Part shown: positions 1 through 7,200 of the stretch, in pieces | Layout: the number at the start of each line of letters is the position of its first letter | Position numbering within the stretch: position 1 is the stretch's first letter | Assembly: GCA_029940345.1 (NCBI GenBank) | Contig: JAOZRC010000063.1 | Coordinates: 1-14,118, forward strand | DNA from: Desulfobacterales bacterium | GTDB taxonomy: Bacteria > Desulfobacterota > Desulfobacteria > Desulfobacterales > JAUCGF01 | Direction of reading: 5' to 3' | DNA: 14,118 bases | Position numbers and translations under genes: made by a program | The notes under the pieces: model-generated | What the model was told of the DNA's origin: nothing | Databases searched by the model: none | What the model saw: the letters and a program-made list of their open reading frames with translations, nothing else

Positions 1-4
1 TACT

Positions 5-86
5 TATAGTTCGTCGCAAATGAACTGATACCACTGCTTTATTAATATAGGTAAAAAGAGTATCAATTCATTTGCGACGAACTATA
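5..86. repeat. 26-bp inverted repeat forming a long hairpin
   Basis: Arms 5-30 and 61-86 are reverse complements with one mismatch in 26 bp, separated by a 30-base AT-rich spacer. The inner part of the arm reads TTCGTCGCAAATGAA. There is no U-tract after the right arm, so it is not a typical intrinsic terminator. It could be a tiny MITE-like element or a remnant of insertion-sequence ends. No transposase is visible, and the element sits 4 bp from the palindromic element at 91-236. Confidence 0.7.
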
Positions 87-90
87 GTTG

Positions 91-236
91 ATTGGGCTAC
101 CAGCACAAGGCGGGACAAAGTAAAGCGGAAAGCCGTTCCGCTTTTTCAACCTTGATGCGGCTATGAACGACGCGGAACAGCTTTCCGCGTTACATTAGTG
201 GCCCGGCTTATTTTGGTAGCCAATAATTGTTATTGG
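91..236. repeat. Palindromic MITE-like intergenic element with two inner hairpins
   Basis: The outer arms, 91-123 and 190-224, form an imperfect inverted repeat: the left begins ATTGGGCTACCAGC, and the reverse complement of the right begins ATTGGCTACCAAAA. Inside are two compact hairpins, 122-144 (9-bp stem, AAAGCGGAA/TTCCGCTTT) and 170-190 (8-bp stem, ACGCGGAA/TTCCGCGT). A further small dyad, CCAATAA/TTATTGG, lies at 220-236. The right arm recurs at 9015-9046 with 3 differences in 32 bp, which shows that this is a dispersed repeat and not unique sequence. It has no coding capacity; mobilisation by an enzyme encoded elsewhere is inferred. Confidence 0.7.
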
Positions 237-447
237 TAAAAGTAATATTCACTTTTCAGATTTACACACCCTGTTATGAAAATTGTTTCGTATTTATTGC
301 ATGAAATACTTTTCATGTGATCTACATTTTAATTATGATCTGGATTAAGATCATTAAAAGGGCTAAATATGAAAACTATTTAGTCGGCATTACTCGAACA
401 TAAAGGGGCAACCCTTCGCTTCAGATTTCGTTATTTAGGAGCAACAG
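237..447. other. Gene-free leader upstream of the ATPase gene, with several small dyads
   Basis: No ORF was found here. The stretch is AT-rich and holds small inverted repeats: CATGAAA/TTTCATG (300-317), TGATCT/AGATCA spaced by 6 (336-353), CTAAATA/TATTTAG (363-383) and AAGGG/CCCTT (403-416). No convincing -35/-10 pair and no known riboswitch could be recognised. The promoter of the ATPase gene most likely lies here. Confidence 0.45.
336..353. promoter_or_regulatory. Candidate operator: TGATCT-N6-AGATCA dyad
   Basis: The dyad is perfect over 6+6 bp with a 6-base centre, the geometry used by CRP/FNR-family dimers, and lies about 95 bp upstream of the ATPase start. A TGTGATCT half-site occurs just before it at 316-323. 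Whether any regulator binds is unknown; the assignment rests on symmetry alone. Confidence 0.25.
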
Positions 448-2277
448 ATGTCATCGAAAATGAAATCATGGATAGTCAAACCGCTGGTTTCCGAAGCGGT
501 TTACACCGACAGGCAAGAATTTTTAGACTATTTTTACGAGATCGCGCGAAACGCCGCCCATCGCCGCACCATGTCCACCGTGCTGTTGGGACAACGCCGC
601 ATGGGCAAGACCGAAATTTTCAAACGGGTGGTCAACCGTCTTTTTTTTGAACAGGACCCGTGTGATCCGCAGGCCGTTGTGCCCGTGTATTTCAGCTTTC
701 CCGATAAACCGCTTTCCTTGCAGGATTTCAGCAAACTCTACATGGAAAATTTTATCCGTTACTACATCGGCTTTCTGACGGGTCAGCCGGAAATGGTGGA
801 TGACGTATGGAGTGGCAAAAAGTTGATTAACAAAATGATAGCGTCCGAATCACGATTTAAATTTACGCGTACATTCAGACTGATTTTAGATTGGTATGAA
901 TCTGTCGACGAAGGCTATGCCGCTGTTCCTGATATGACCGCGCTTGAAACACCGCGCCGTGTGGCGGACCTTGATGATTCCACGATTGTCATGTTTTTGG
1001 ACGAATTTCAAAACACGCGCCTGCCGCACTATGATTTCGATATTGTGGGGGCAATGAAGGAAGCGGTGGAATCGCCTAACTGCCCCCATTTTGTCACCGG
1101 CTCGGCCATGTCGATTCTGGCCAAGGAAATTATCGGCCGGGGGTCCCTGTTTGGCCGTTTTCGAAGTCGGCCTATCGAAAAACTTTCTGAATACTGGGGA
1201 ACTGAGTTGGCATTGCGCGCGGCGAAACTTTATCAGGCCGAATTGTCTGAATTGGCAGCGCCGATTGTGTCAGACCGGTGCGGCGGTAATCCGTTTTATA
1301 TCACCGCTGTGATTCAGCAGGCGTCTGAACGCAAGCAAGCCCTGACAGACGAAGAAACCGTCAAACAACTGCTGGCAATTGATCTCTCCTCAGGATTTAT
1401 CTGGGCCGAATTAAACGATCAGGTGATGCGTTGGATAGAACGCATCAATGAATACGGCGTCACTAAATGGGTGTTGTATCTTTCCGCCCTGGAAGAGGGC
1501 GAGCGCATTGAGCCTGAACACATTCAAAAGCAATTGGCGGAAAAAGAGGGGACCCATCTTAATCTTACAAAAATTCAGGATATTCTGATTCATTTGTCAC
1601 GCGGCGATTTGCTTGAGTATATGGAGTTCGGCGGATGGTTTCGCAAAACCGATGATCCGATTTTGCTTGATTTTTTGAAAGCTTGGGGTAAATTCGAGGT
1701 TGAAGGCCAACGTCATACCAAAGTTGTTATGGACACCGTTAAGCAATATGATGCGCTTAAACGACGGGTTAACGACCAGAAAGGATACCTCGCTGAAGTT
1801 TATATTGCGCAAATATTGTGGAACGGACAGCGCCGAACCTTTCCGGCGCGCTATTTTCACACAGACCACGATATAAAAATACCGGATATATTTCTGGATG
1901 TGCGTCACCGGTTGCGTTTAGACGCTTCCGCGGAAAGCGAAATAGATGTATATGCCTCTGACGGCCGGGAAATCTGGCTCTGCGAAAGCAAATGGTGGGA
2001 AACCCGGAAGGTTGGCGTCGATGTTGTCAAATTCATGCTTGAATTGGCGGAGAAGTTAAAAGATTTCGAAGGCCGCGAATATTTTGAGACCGAACGTCCC
2101 CTGACGCTGCATCTGTGGCTTTTTGCACACAACGGCGTTACTCCGGAGGCTGAAACCTTATTACGTGAACACCATTTTTACTGGTCGAATCGACATGATC
2201 TGGACGAATTAATACGGGCAACTGGTTTGCGACCGCTGCCTGATTTCAAAACCGAATCGTATCATTGCCCTGTCTGA
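448..2277 (+). CDS. AAA+ ATPase (ATPase_2/DUF234-like) with C-terminal PD-(D/E)XK-like domain
   Basis: This 609-residue protein has an N-terminal P-loop ATPase. Walker A is GQRRMGKT (residues 48-55), Walker B is TIVMFLDEF (179-187), a sensor-1-like stretch PHFVTGSAMS lies at 213-222, and an arginine-rich FGRFRSR follows at 235-241. This order fits the archaeal-type ATPase_2 family (STAND-like). The middle (about 330-440) looks like winged-helix linker sequence. The C-terminal part has an E450 helix, then SEID (D500) and CESKWW (E513, K515), the E...D...ExK arrangement of PD-(D/E)XK nucleases; in this family the fold is often called DUF234. An AGGAG at 437-441 lies 6 bases before ATG and supports the start. 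No signal peptide or membrane segment is seen, so it is probably cytoplasmic. Its biological role is not known; defence or DNA maintenance is plausible. The next reading frame begins 1 bp after its stop. Confidence 0.8.
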   Translation: MSSKMKSWIVKPLVSEAVYTDRQEFLDYFYEIARNAAHRRTMSTVLLGQRRMGKTEIFKRVVNRLFFEQDPCDPQAVVPVYFSFPDKPLSLQDFSKLYMENFIRYYIGFLTGQPEMVDDVWSGKKLINKMIASESRFKFTRTFRLILDWYESVDEGYAAVPDMTALETPRRVADLDDSTIVMFLDEFQNTRLPHYDFDIVGAMKEAVESPNCPHFVTGSAMSILAKEIIGRGSLFGRFRSRPIEKLSEYWGTELALRAAKLYQAELSELAAPIVSDRCGGNPFYITAVIQQASERKQALTDEETVKQLLAIDLSSGFIWAELNDQVMRWIERINEYGVTKWVLYLSALEEGERIEPEHIQKQLAEKEGTHLNLTKIQDILIHLSRGDLLEYMEFGGWFRKTDDPILLDFLKAWGKFEVEGQRHTKVVMDTVKQYDALKRRVNDQKGYLAEVYIAQILWNGQRRTFPARYFHTDHDIKIPDIFLDVRHRLRLDASAESEIDVYASDGREIWLCESKWWETRKVGVDVVKFMLELAEKLKDFEGREYFETERPLTLHLWLFAHNGVTPEAETLLREHHFYWSNRHDLDELIRATGLRPLPDFKTESYHCPV

Positions 2278-2278
2278 T

Positions 2279-2982
2279 ATGGAACGTATCGAAGAAATCA
2301 CATTGCTATATGAAATCAGCAAAGCGCTCAACCAGCATTTGGATCTGAAAAAAACGCTCTATAAAGTTTTAGCGATATTATCCGATTCAATGAAAATGGT
2401 GCGTGGCATGATTATGATTTTAAATCCCCTGCGGGATGAAATCACCATTGAAGTTGCTCATGGCATATCCCCTGATGCGGTTGCCAATGTAAAATACAAA
2501 ATTGGCGAAGGCGTGACCGGACGGGTTATTCAGTCAGGTGACGCGATTGCCATCCCCAAAATAAGCAAGTCATCTATGTTCCTGGACCGCACGGCGTCAC
2601 ATAAAAGCAAGCACTGGCCGGAACATTCCTTTATTTGTGCGCCGGTGAAAAAAGGCCAACAAGTGATCGGCTCTATCAGTGTCGACAAACTGTATGATAA
2701 AGCGTATGCACTGGAAGAGGGCAAAAAATTGCTAACGGTTATTGCCGCCATGATCGCCCGCCATGTCGTTTATTTAGAGACGATCCGGCTTGAAAAGGAG
2801 CAGTTGCGCAAGGAAAACCGGAGGCTTCGAGCGGAACTGAAAAAAAAATTCATATCACCAACCTTATCGGCCAAAGCAATAAAATGCGAGAGGTTTTTCT
2901 TATGATCTCCCAGGTTTGCAAAAGCAATGCAACTGTTTTAGTCAGAGGTGCAAGCGGCACTGGCTCTGAAAATTCTGATTAA
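2279..2982 (+). pseudogene. NifA-like sigma-54 activator remnant: GAF domain, frameshifted and truncated
   Basis: The open frame 2279-2905 (208 aa) encodes an N-terminal helix, a GAF domain (about residues 17-165, with GEGVTGRVIQSG and VIGSISVDK) and a charged coiled coil (170-190). This is the usual front of NifA-type sigma-54 enhancer-binding proteins. After a run of nine A (2840-2848) the frame turns into non-homologous sequence and stops at 2905. Shifting by one base gives HITNLIGQSNKMREVF followed by LVRGASGTG, which is the start of the AAA+ core, up to a stop at 2980-2982. One extra A in the run would restore the frame. Even so, the gene ends inside Walker A (the K-E after GTG is missing), and the ATPase core and DNA-binding domain are absent. 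A 208-residue GAF protein could still be made. No own ribosome-binding site is obvious; the start lies 1 bp after the ATPase stop. Confidence 0.8.
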
Positions 2983-2995
2983 AAAGGTATTCTAT

Positions 2996-3454
2996 ATGTC
3001 TGAAAAGAAAAATACGCCGCTGAATGTCCTGGTGTTACACGGCCCTAATCTTAATCTTCTGGGAACCCGCGAACCCGAAATTTATGGCAGCGACACATTG
3101 GAATCGATTAATGCCGCTTTAAAAAAACAGGGGAAAGTGTTGGATATAACGGTTGAGGCTTTTCAATCCAATCATGAAGGCGAATTGGTTGAAAAAATTC
3201 AGTCTTCGATCAGTGTTCAAGACGGATTGATTATCAACCCGGCGGCTTACACCCATACGAGTGTTGCGATTCGAGACGCGCTTTTGATGCTGGATATCCC
3301 GGTTATTGAAATACATCTTTCCAACATTTATAAAAGAGAATCGTTTCGCCATCGCTCCATGATGGCGGATGTCGTCACTGGCCAAATATCCGGTTTGGGT
3401 GTTTCAGGTTACACGCTTGCATTGACCGCTTTGGCTGAATTAATTCGGCCATAA
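2996..3454 (+). CDS. aroQ: 3-dehydroquinate dehydratase, type II
   Basis: This enzyme converts 3-dehydroquinate to 3-dehydroshikimate in the shikimate pathway; the family is a cytoplasmic dodecamer. The 152 residues match the family's usual length of about 145-150. Visible signatures are VLHGPNLNLLGTREPEIYG (N18, R25, and the catalytic Tyr30 on the flexible loop), the QSNHEGELV segment, IINPAAYTHTS (N81, H87) and EIHLSN (H107), then the arginine-rich FRHRS. The start at 2996 was chosen because an AAGG (2984-2987) lies 8 bases upstream and the protein then begins close to the family start. An in-frame ATG at 2948 would add 16 residues that overlap the regulator remnant. The gene is intact despite following the broken regulator directly. 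Confidence 0.95.
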   Translation: MSEKKNTPLNVLVLHGPNLNLLGTREPEIYGSDTLESINAALKKQGKVLDITVEAFQSNHEGELVEKIQSSISVQDGLIINPAAYTHTSVAIRDALLMLDIPVIEIHLSNIYKRESFRHRSMMADVVTGQISGLGVSGYTLALTALAELIRP

Positions 3455-3515
3455 TTCTGGCATTCTGCCAAATTGCTGAACCCGCTACAAACCTATAATT
3501 TTTTGCATTTTTTTA

Positions 3516-4265
3516 ATGGCTGCTTCAATTTTGATTACTGCCGCAATCCCTGCCGAACTGCACGATATTGCTGAACACACTGAAAATATCACATCTTCGA
3601 TAGTTGGCCGGCGAGAGCTTTTATCAGGCATCCTATACGGTCAGGCCGTGTCCCTTCTGATCACGGGCCCTGGTCTTATCAATACGGTGCAGGCAATGAC
3701 AGCCGCGATTGAAGCAGCGCGTCCCGTCATGGTTATGAATACAGGATGCGCTGGCGTTTTTAAAAAGACCGGGCTACGAATTGGTGATATTGCCGTCGCC
3801 ACCCGGGAAATTGACATTCAGATGGGAATCGAACCCGGGGATAGCCAGGCACCCACGCAAACACTTCCATTCCCGATTTTAATAAAAGACGGCGTCGAGA
3901 TAAAAAAGCATTACCTTTTAAAGAAAGAATTGACGAATAACACGTTTACCATTTTAACCCGATTATTCGCAAACACAGATGTCAACATCGCCAAGGGGCC
4001 ATTTGTTACCGTATCGACGATTACCTCGACCAATAAACGTGCAGCCAATATTTTCAGCCATTACCAACCCTGTATGGAAGCGATGGAAGGCGCAGGCGCG
4101 GCTCATCTGGCCTGTTTATACGATATTCCGCTGATTGAGGTCCGTTCAGCCAGTAATTTCGTCGGTAAAAGAGACAAAGATCAATGGAATCTGCCATTGG
4201 CCTTTCAACGAAGCGCTACGGCTGTTAAAGAATGTATTCGTTGTGTGAAAGAGATTACCGGATAA
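3516..4265 (+). CDS. mqnB: Futalosine hydrolase (nucleosidase of the futalosine menaquinone pathway)
   Basis: This 249-residue protein belongs to the PNP/UDP nucleosidase fold. It is expected to remove hypoxanthine from futalosine, giving dehypoxanthine futalosine on the way to menaquinone. Evidence is the glycine-rich LITGPGLINT (48-57), the NTGCAGVF segment (75-82), MEGAGAAH (190-197, with E191 as purine/ribose contact), and RSASNFVGKRDKDQWNLP (210-227), whose SN and RD.DQW pattern separates futalosine hydrolases from MTA/SAH nucleosidases. No Shine-Dalgarno is visible before the ATG; the T-rich leader reads TTTTTTTAATG. It lies 61 bp after aroQ, which supplies the chorismate branch, so cotranscription is plausible. 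A general nucleosidase is the main alternative. Confidence 0.88.
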   Translation: MAASILITAAIPAELHDIAEHTENITSSIVGRRELLSGILYGQAVSLLITGPGLINTVQAMTAAIEAARPVMVMNTGCAGVFKKTGLRIGDIAVATREIDIQMGIEPGDSQAPTQTLPFPILIKDGVEIKKHYLLKKELTNNTFTILTRLFANTDVNIAKGPFVTVSTITSTNKRAANIFSHYQPCMEAMEGAGAAHLACLYDIPLIEVRSASNFVGKRDKDQWNLPLAFQRSATAVKECIRCVKEITG

Positions 4266-4410
4266 TAATTTTAACAAAAATTGCGGAAACACTGTTAAAG
4301 CCAAGGAGTTGCTGCGTAAAGTGCTAAATATTTCTTTACAATTCGATCTTCCTGTGAATAAAATAGCCTTTTTCATCATTTAACATTCCTCATATCAGAT
4401 GCATCGGAAC

Positions 4411-4433
4411 ACTGGTTCGCCAGTTGTTTTTTT
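4411..4433 (+). terminator. Candidate Rho-independent terminator after mqnB
   Basis: A 5-bp stem ACTGG/CCAGT with a TTCG loop (4411-4424) is followed by TTGTTTTTTT, so a U-rich tail is present. The stem is short, but TTCG loops stabilise hairpins. It lies 145 bp after the mqnB stop and 28 bp before the next start, so it may separate the aroQ-mqnB unit from the dNTPase gene. The rest of 4266-4460 shows nothing recognisable. Confidence 0.45.
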
Positions 4434-4460
4434 GCGCCTTTCTTATTTCTGGCTTTAACC

Positions 4461-5519
4461 ATGTCTATTCGAAAAGAATTTGAAGAACGTGAAAAACGCT
4501 TTATGTCTCCGATGGGATGTTTAAGCGTTAAATCCCGTGGTCGTCTGAAAAAAGAAGCCCTATGCCCCATACGGACTCCTTTTCAACGGGATCGGGATCG
4601 AATCCTGTATTCTAATGCGTTCCGGCGACTCAAACATAAAACCCAGGTGTTTTTATCGCCTTTCGGTGACCAATACCGCACGCGTCTCACCCACACGCTG
4701 GAAGTGGCTCAAATTGCACGCACGATTGCCCGAGCGATGCGTTTGAATGAAGACCTGGCCGAAGCCATCGCCCTGGGACACGATCTGGGGCACACGCCTT
4801 TTGGTCATAGTGGTGAAACGGCATTAAAAGAGATTTATTCTCCGGATTTTACCCACAATGAGCAGAGTTTAAGAGTGGTTGACGTGCTGGAAAAAAACGG
4901 TCGCGGACTGAATCTGACGGACGAAGTGCGCAACGGTATCCTCAAACATTCCAAAGGGTATGGTCAAATTATGCCTGAAGACCCGCAAGAACTAGCTTAT
5001 ACACTTGAAGGCAAAATCGTGCGTATTGCTGATATTATGGCGTATTTGAATCATGATCTGGATGACGCCATTCGCAGCGGTGTAATCCGTGCGGATCAAG
5101 TACCGCAATCCTGTTGTGATGTCCTGGGACGCAACCATGCCCAACGTGCGACCACAATGATCCATGATCTTATTTTTTCAAGCCAGGGACATTGCGATAA
5201 TGCGTATCATCTGTGTATGAGCGATCTTGTGTATAATGCCATGACAACTTTGCGCCAATTTCTATATGACAATGTTTATCGTTCTGACCGGGTGCATCAA
5301 GAATTTGTCAAAGCCAAAAAAATTTTGACCGAACTTTACCTGTTTTTTTTGGAAAATGATGAGATGCTTGCAAAAAATCTTAAAATTATGGAAATGGGCG
5401 GAATTCAATACAATGGCGATTCCGCCAAAAGAACTGTTTGCGATCTGATCGCAAGTATGACTGACGGATATGCTATGGAGCTTTACACCAAATTCTTTTT
5501 TCCATCACCACTTGTCTAA
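4461..5519 (+). CDS. dGTPase-like deoxynucleoside triphosphate triphosphohydrolase (HD domain)
   Basis: A 352-residue HD-superfamily enzyme that cleaves dNTPs to deoxynucleoside and tripolyphosphate, and so affects dNTP pools. The N-terminal signature RDRDRILYSNAFRRLKHKTQ (43-62) is typical of the family. The metal site is spread over H78 (RLTHTLEV), H107-D108 (GHDLGHTPFGH) and D191 (RIADIMAYLNHD). The length corresponds to the short, roughly 340-390-residue bacterial type and not to E. coli Dgt at about 500. No clear ribosome-binding site precedes the ATG, but the conserved block begins close to it and no better start is seen. The next gene begins 4 bp after the stop, so the two are probably cotranscribed. 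Confidence 0.92.
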   Translation: MSIRKEFEEREKRFMSPMGCLSVKSRGRLKKEALCPIRTPFQRDRDRILYSNAFRRLKHKTQVFLSPFGDQYRTRLTHTLEVAQIARTIARAMRLNEDLAEAIALGHDLGHTPFGHSGETALKEIYSPDFTHNEQSLRVVDVLEKNGRGLNLTDEVRNGILKHSKGYGQIMPEDPQELAYTLEGKIVRIADIMAYLNHDLDDAIRSGVIRADQVPQSCCDVLGRNHAQRATTMIHDLIFSSQGHCDNAYHLCMSDLVYNAMTTLRQFLYDNVYRSDRVHQEFVKAKKILTELYLFFLENDEMLAKNLKIMEMGGIQYNGDSAKRTVCDLIASMTDGYAMELYTKFFFPSPLV

Positions 5520-5523
5520 ATAT

Positions 5524-6150
5524 ATGACGCACCAGCGACTGATTGATTTAAACCTTCGTGTTAATGTGCAGAGCGATTTTTTAAACCGTTTGCAACCTGT
5601 TTATGCCCAAATGGATAGAAAATATCGCCAAGTAGCCGATTTTTATCAATTTCATTGCACGGGATGTGATGACAACTGTTGTAAAACCCATTTCCATCAT
5701 CATACAGTGATAGAATACTTGTATCTCCGGTCGGGTTATAACACCCTGCCGGCCGATAAACGCAAACGTATTCGGGCCGATGCTGACGAAGTTTGCCGGA
5801 AAAGGCGTGTGGCGGACGCCCAAATGCTGAACACACGAATCATGTGCCCGCTGAATTTTGACAGTTTATGTGTGTTATATGCGCATCGCCCCATGATTTG
5901 CCGTTTGCACGGATTACCCCACGAGCTTTGCAAACCCGGTGCTAAAGCAATTCAAAGCCCCGGATGTGATGCCTTTTTCAAACAGTGTCAGGGAAAATCC
6001 CTTTTATATAATCAAGTAGATAATCTGGCTAAATTTGATCGCACACCCTTTTATCGCCAAATCGCTTTGCTGGAACAGGAATTGAGGAAAACAGTGGAAT
6101 TTAAATGGAAAATAAAAATGACTGTTTCCGAGATGATTGTTACTTTTTGA
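5524..6150 (+). CDS. YkgJ-family cysteine cluster protein (CxxCxxCC type), first copy
   Basis: This 208-residue soluble protein has eleven cysteines, including C45-x2-C48-x3-C52-C53 and later CPLNFDSLC (108-116) and RPMICRLHGLP (122-132, with C126). This pattern, an early CxxC..CC followed by CP....C and RP..CR, is typical of the YkgJ/CxxCxxCC family, thought to bind zinc or an iron-sulfur cluster. The biochemical role is not established. The frame is open from 5470, which would overlap the dNTPase gene by 50 bp; 5524 was preferred because it gives a 4-bp gap. A cluster of histidines (HFHHH, 56-60) right after the CC pair may add metal ligands. Confidence 0.82.
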   Translation: MTHQRLIDLNLRVNVQSDFLNRLQPVYAQMDRKYRQVADFYQFHCTGCDDNCCKTHFHHHTVIEYLYLRSGYNTLPADKRKRIRADADEVCRKRRVADAQMLNTRIMCPLNFDSLCVLYAHRPMICRLHGLPHELCKPGAKAIQSPGCDAFFKQCQGKSLLYNQVDNLAKFDRTPFYRQIALLEQELRKTVEFKWKIKMTVSEMIVTF

Positions 6151-6154
6151 ACAA

Positions 6155-6200
6155 TTGAACATTCAACATCGAACGTTCAACATCGAACATCGAATAATTG
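6155..6200. repeat. Short tandem repeats (14-bp unit) between the two YkgJ genes
   Basis: ATTCAACATCGAAC (6161-6174) is followed by GTTCAACATCGAAC (6175-6188) and a partial third unit, with TTGAA arms on both sides. The tract occupies most of the gap between the two genes. If translated it would give a low-complexity extension (IQHRTFNIEHR), which argues against the upstream ATG at 6137. Confidence 0.7.
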
Positions 6201-6223
6201 AAAAATCCAACACTGAAACCCAA

Positions 6224-7006
6224 ATGAAATATATAGAAACCGACAAACCGGAAACGCTTGCCGGCCACAAAATAGAGCGGCAGGAAAAATTCAGTTTTCG
6301 ATGTCATTCGGAAATTTCCTGTTTTAATCAGTGCTGTCGCAACCTGAACCTTTTTCTTTACCCTTATGATATTGTACGGCTGAAACAGCGGCTGAAGATT
6401 TCATCTGACCAGTTTCTGGACCGGTATGTGGATATTGTATTGCGTGAGACTAATTTTTTCCCCGAAGTTTTATTAAGCATGGCCGAAAACGACCCCAAAA
6501 CCTGCCCGTTCTTAACGTCTGACGGTTGCACTGTATATACGGACCGGCCTGACGCCTGCCGCACCTTTCCGCTGGAGCAGGGTCTTTATTATAATGCCCG
6601 TACTTCTGAAACCACATCAGTTTACTTTTTTAAGCCGCCTGACTTTTGTATGGGACAGCATGAAAAACAGCAATGGACGATTGAGACCTGGGCTGAAGAT
6701 CAGCAAGCAGTGATTTATAATCAGATGACCGCGCACTGGTCGGAAATCAAACGGCTGTTTCAAGACAATCCCTGGGGGCCGGCGGGCCCGAATGGCGCTT
6801 TGGGCAAAATGGCGTTTATGGCCACTTACAATGTCGATCGCTTTCGTGACTTTGTATTTAAAAGCAGTATGATTAAACGCTATAGCATTAAGAAGAAAAC
6901 CCTGAACAAGATAAAAAAAGATGATGCCGCGCTGATGAAATTCGGTTTTGAATGGGTGAAATTGGTTGTTTGGGGCATTGCAAGTGCATTGATTCGACCG
7001 GTTTAA
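6224..7006 (+). CDS. YkgJ-family cysteine cluster protein, second copy with long C-terminal extension
   Basis: A 260-residue protein with C27-x5-C33-x3-C37-C38, then CPFLTSDGC (94-102) and RPDACRTFPL (108-117, with C112). This is the classic YkgJ layout, in which a CP....GC.VY..RP..CR.FPL block follows the first cluster. A further C142 lies in FKPPDFCMG. The C-terminal 100 residues are basic and unrelated to known catalytic motifs. It is only distantly similar to the preceding gene, so they look like diverged paralogues. The start at 6224 was chosen over 6137 because the extra 29 residues would come from the tandem-repeat tract. The final 31 bp, encoding ASALIRPV and the stop, are found again at 8497-8527. 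Confidence 0.8.
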   Translation: MKYIETDKPETLAGHKIERQEKFSFRCHSEISCFNQCCRNLNLFLYPYDIVRLKQRLKISSDQFLDRYVDIVLRETNFFPEVLLSMAENDPKTCPFLTSDGCTVYTDRPDACRTFPLEQGLYYNARTSETTSVYFFKPPDFCMGQHEKQQWTIETWAEDQQAVIYNQMTAHWSEIKRLFQDNPWGPAGPNGALGKMAFMATYNVDRFRDFVFKSSMIKRYSIKKKTLNKIKKDDAALMKFGFEWVKLVVWGIASALIRPV

Positions 7007-7200
7007 AATGCCTTTCTTAGAAATTAAGGTAACCGTTCACAATGTTGGCAGCCAAAAATTGCCATTTTGGAGTATTTAAAAAAAACTGAACGAAATGTTC
7101 GATGTAGGGGATTCACAAGAAGCAGCACAGATCAATATGAATATGGAAAATATAAAAAATTGCTAAACAGCGACAAAGCGAAATAAAAAGGAGACGTAAC

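Noticed and set aside
384..447. Riboswitch-like leader (AAGGGGCAACCCTT hairpin) before the ATPase
   Set aside because: I could not match conserved cores of known classes such as c-di-GMP, SAM or cobalamin; a 5-bp hairpin alone is not enough.
2840..2848. Programmed -1 frameshift at the nine-A run producing a full activator
   Set aside because: Even after slippage the frame stops within Walker A at 2982, so no functional sigma-54 activator could result. A plain mutation in a decaying gene is simpler.
2948..2995. Upstream ATG for aroQ adding 16 residues
   Set aside because: The extra residues overlap the activator remnant and lie outside the family's usual N-terminus. The ATG at 2996 has an AAGG at suitable distance.
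5470..5523. Longer first YkgJ protein starting inside the dNTPase gene
   Set aside because: It would overlap the dNTPase by 50 bp and add only residues dictated by that gene's other frame. The ATG at 5524 is a natural start.
6137..6223. Longer second YkgJ protein starting inside the first
   Set aside because: The added part would be translated from the tandem repeat tract and carries no family motif.
7007..7200. Small gene in the gap before the lipoprotein (for example a frame ending YEYGKYKKLLNSDKAK)
   Set aside because: There is no convincing start or ribosome-binding site and no recognisable family. It may be a decayed fragment, but that cannot be shown from this window.
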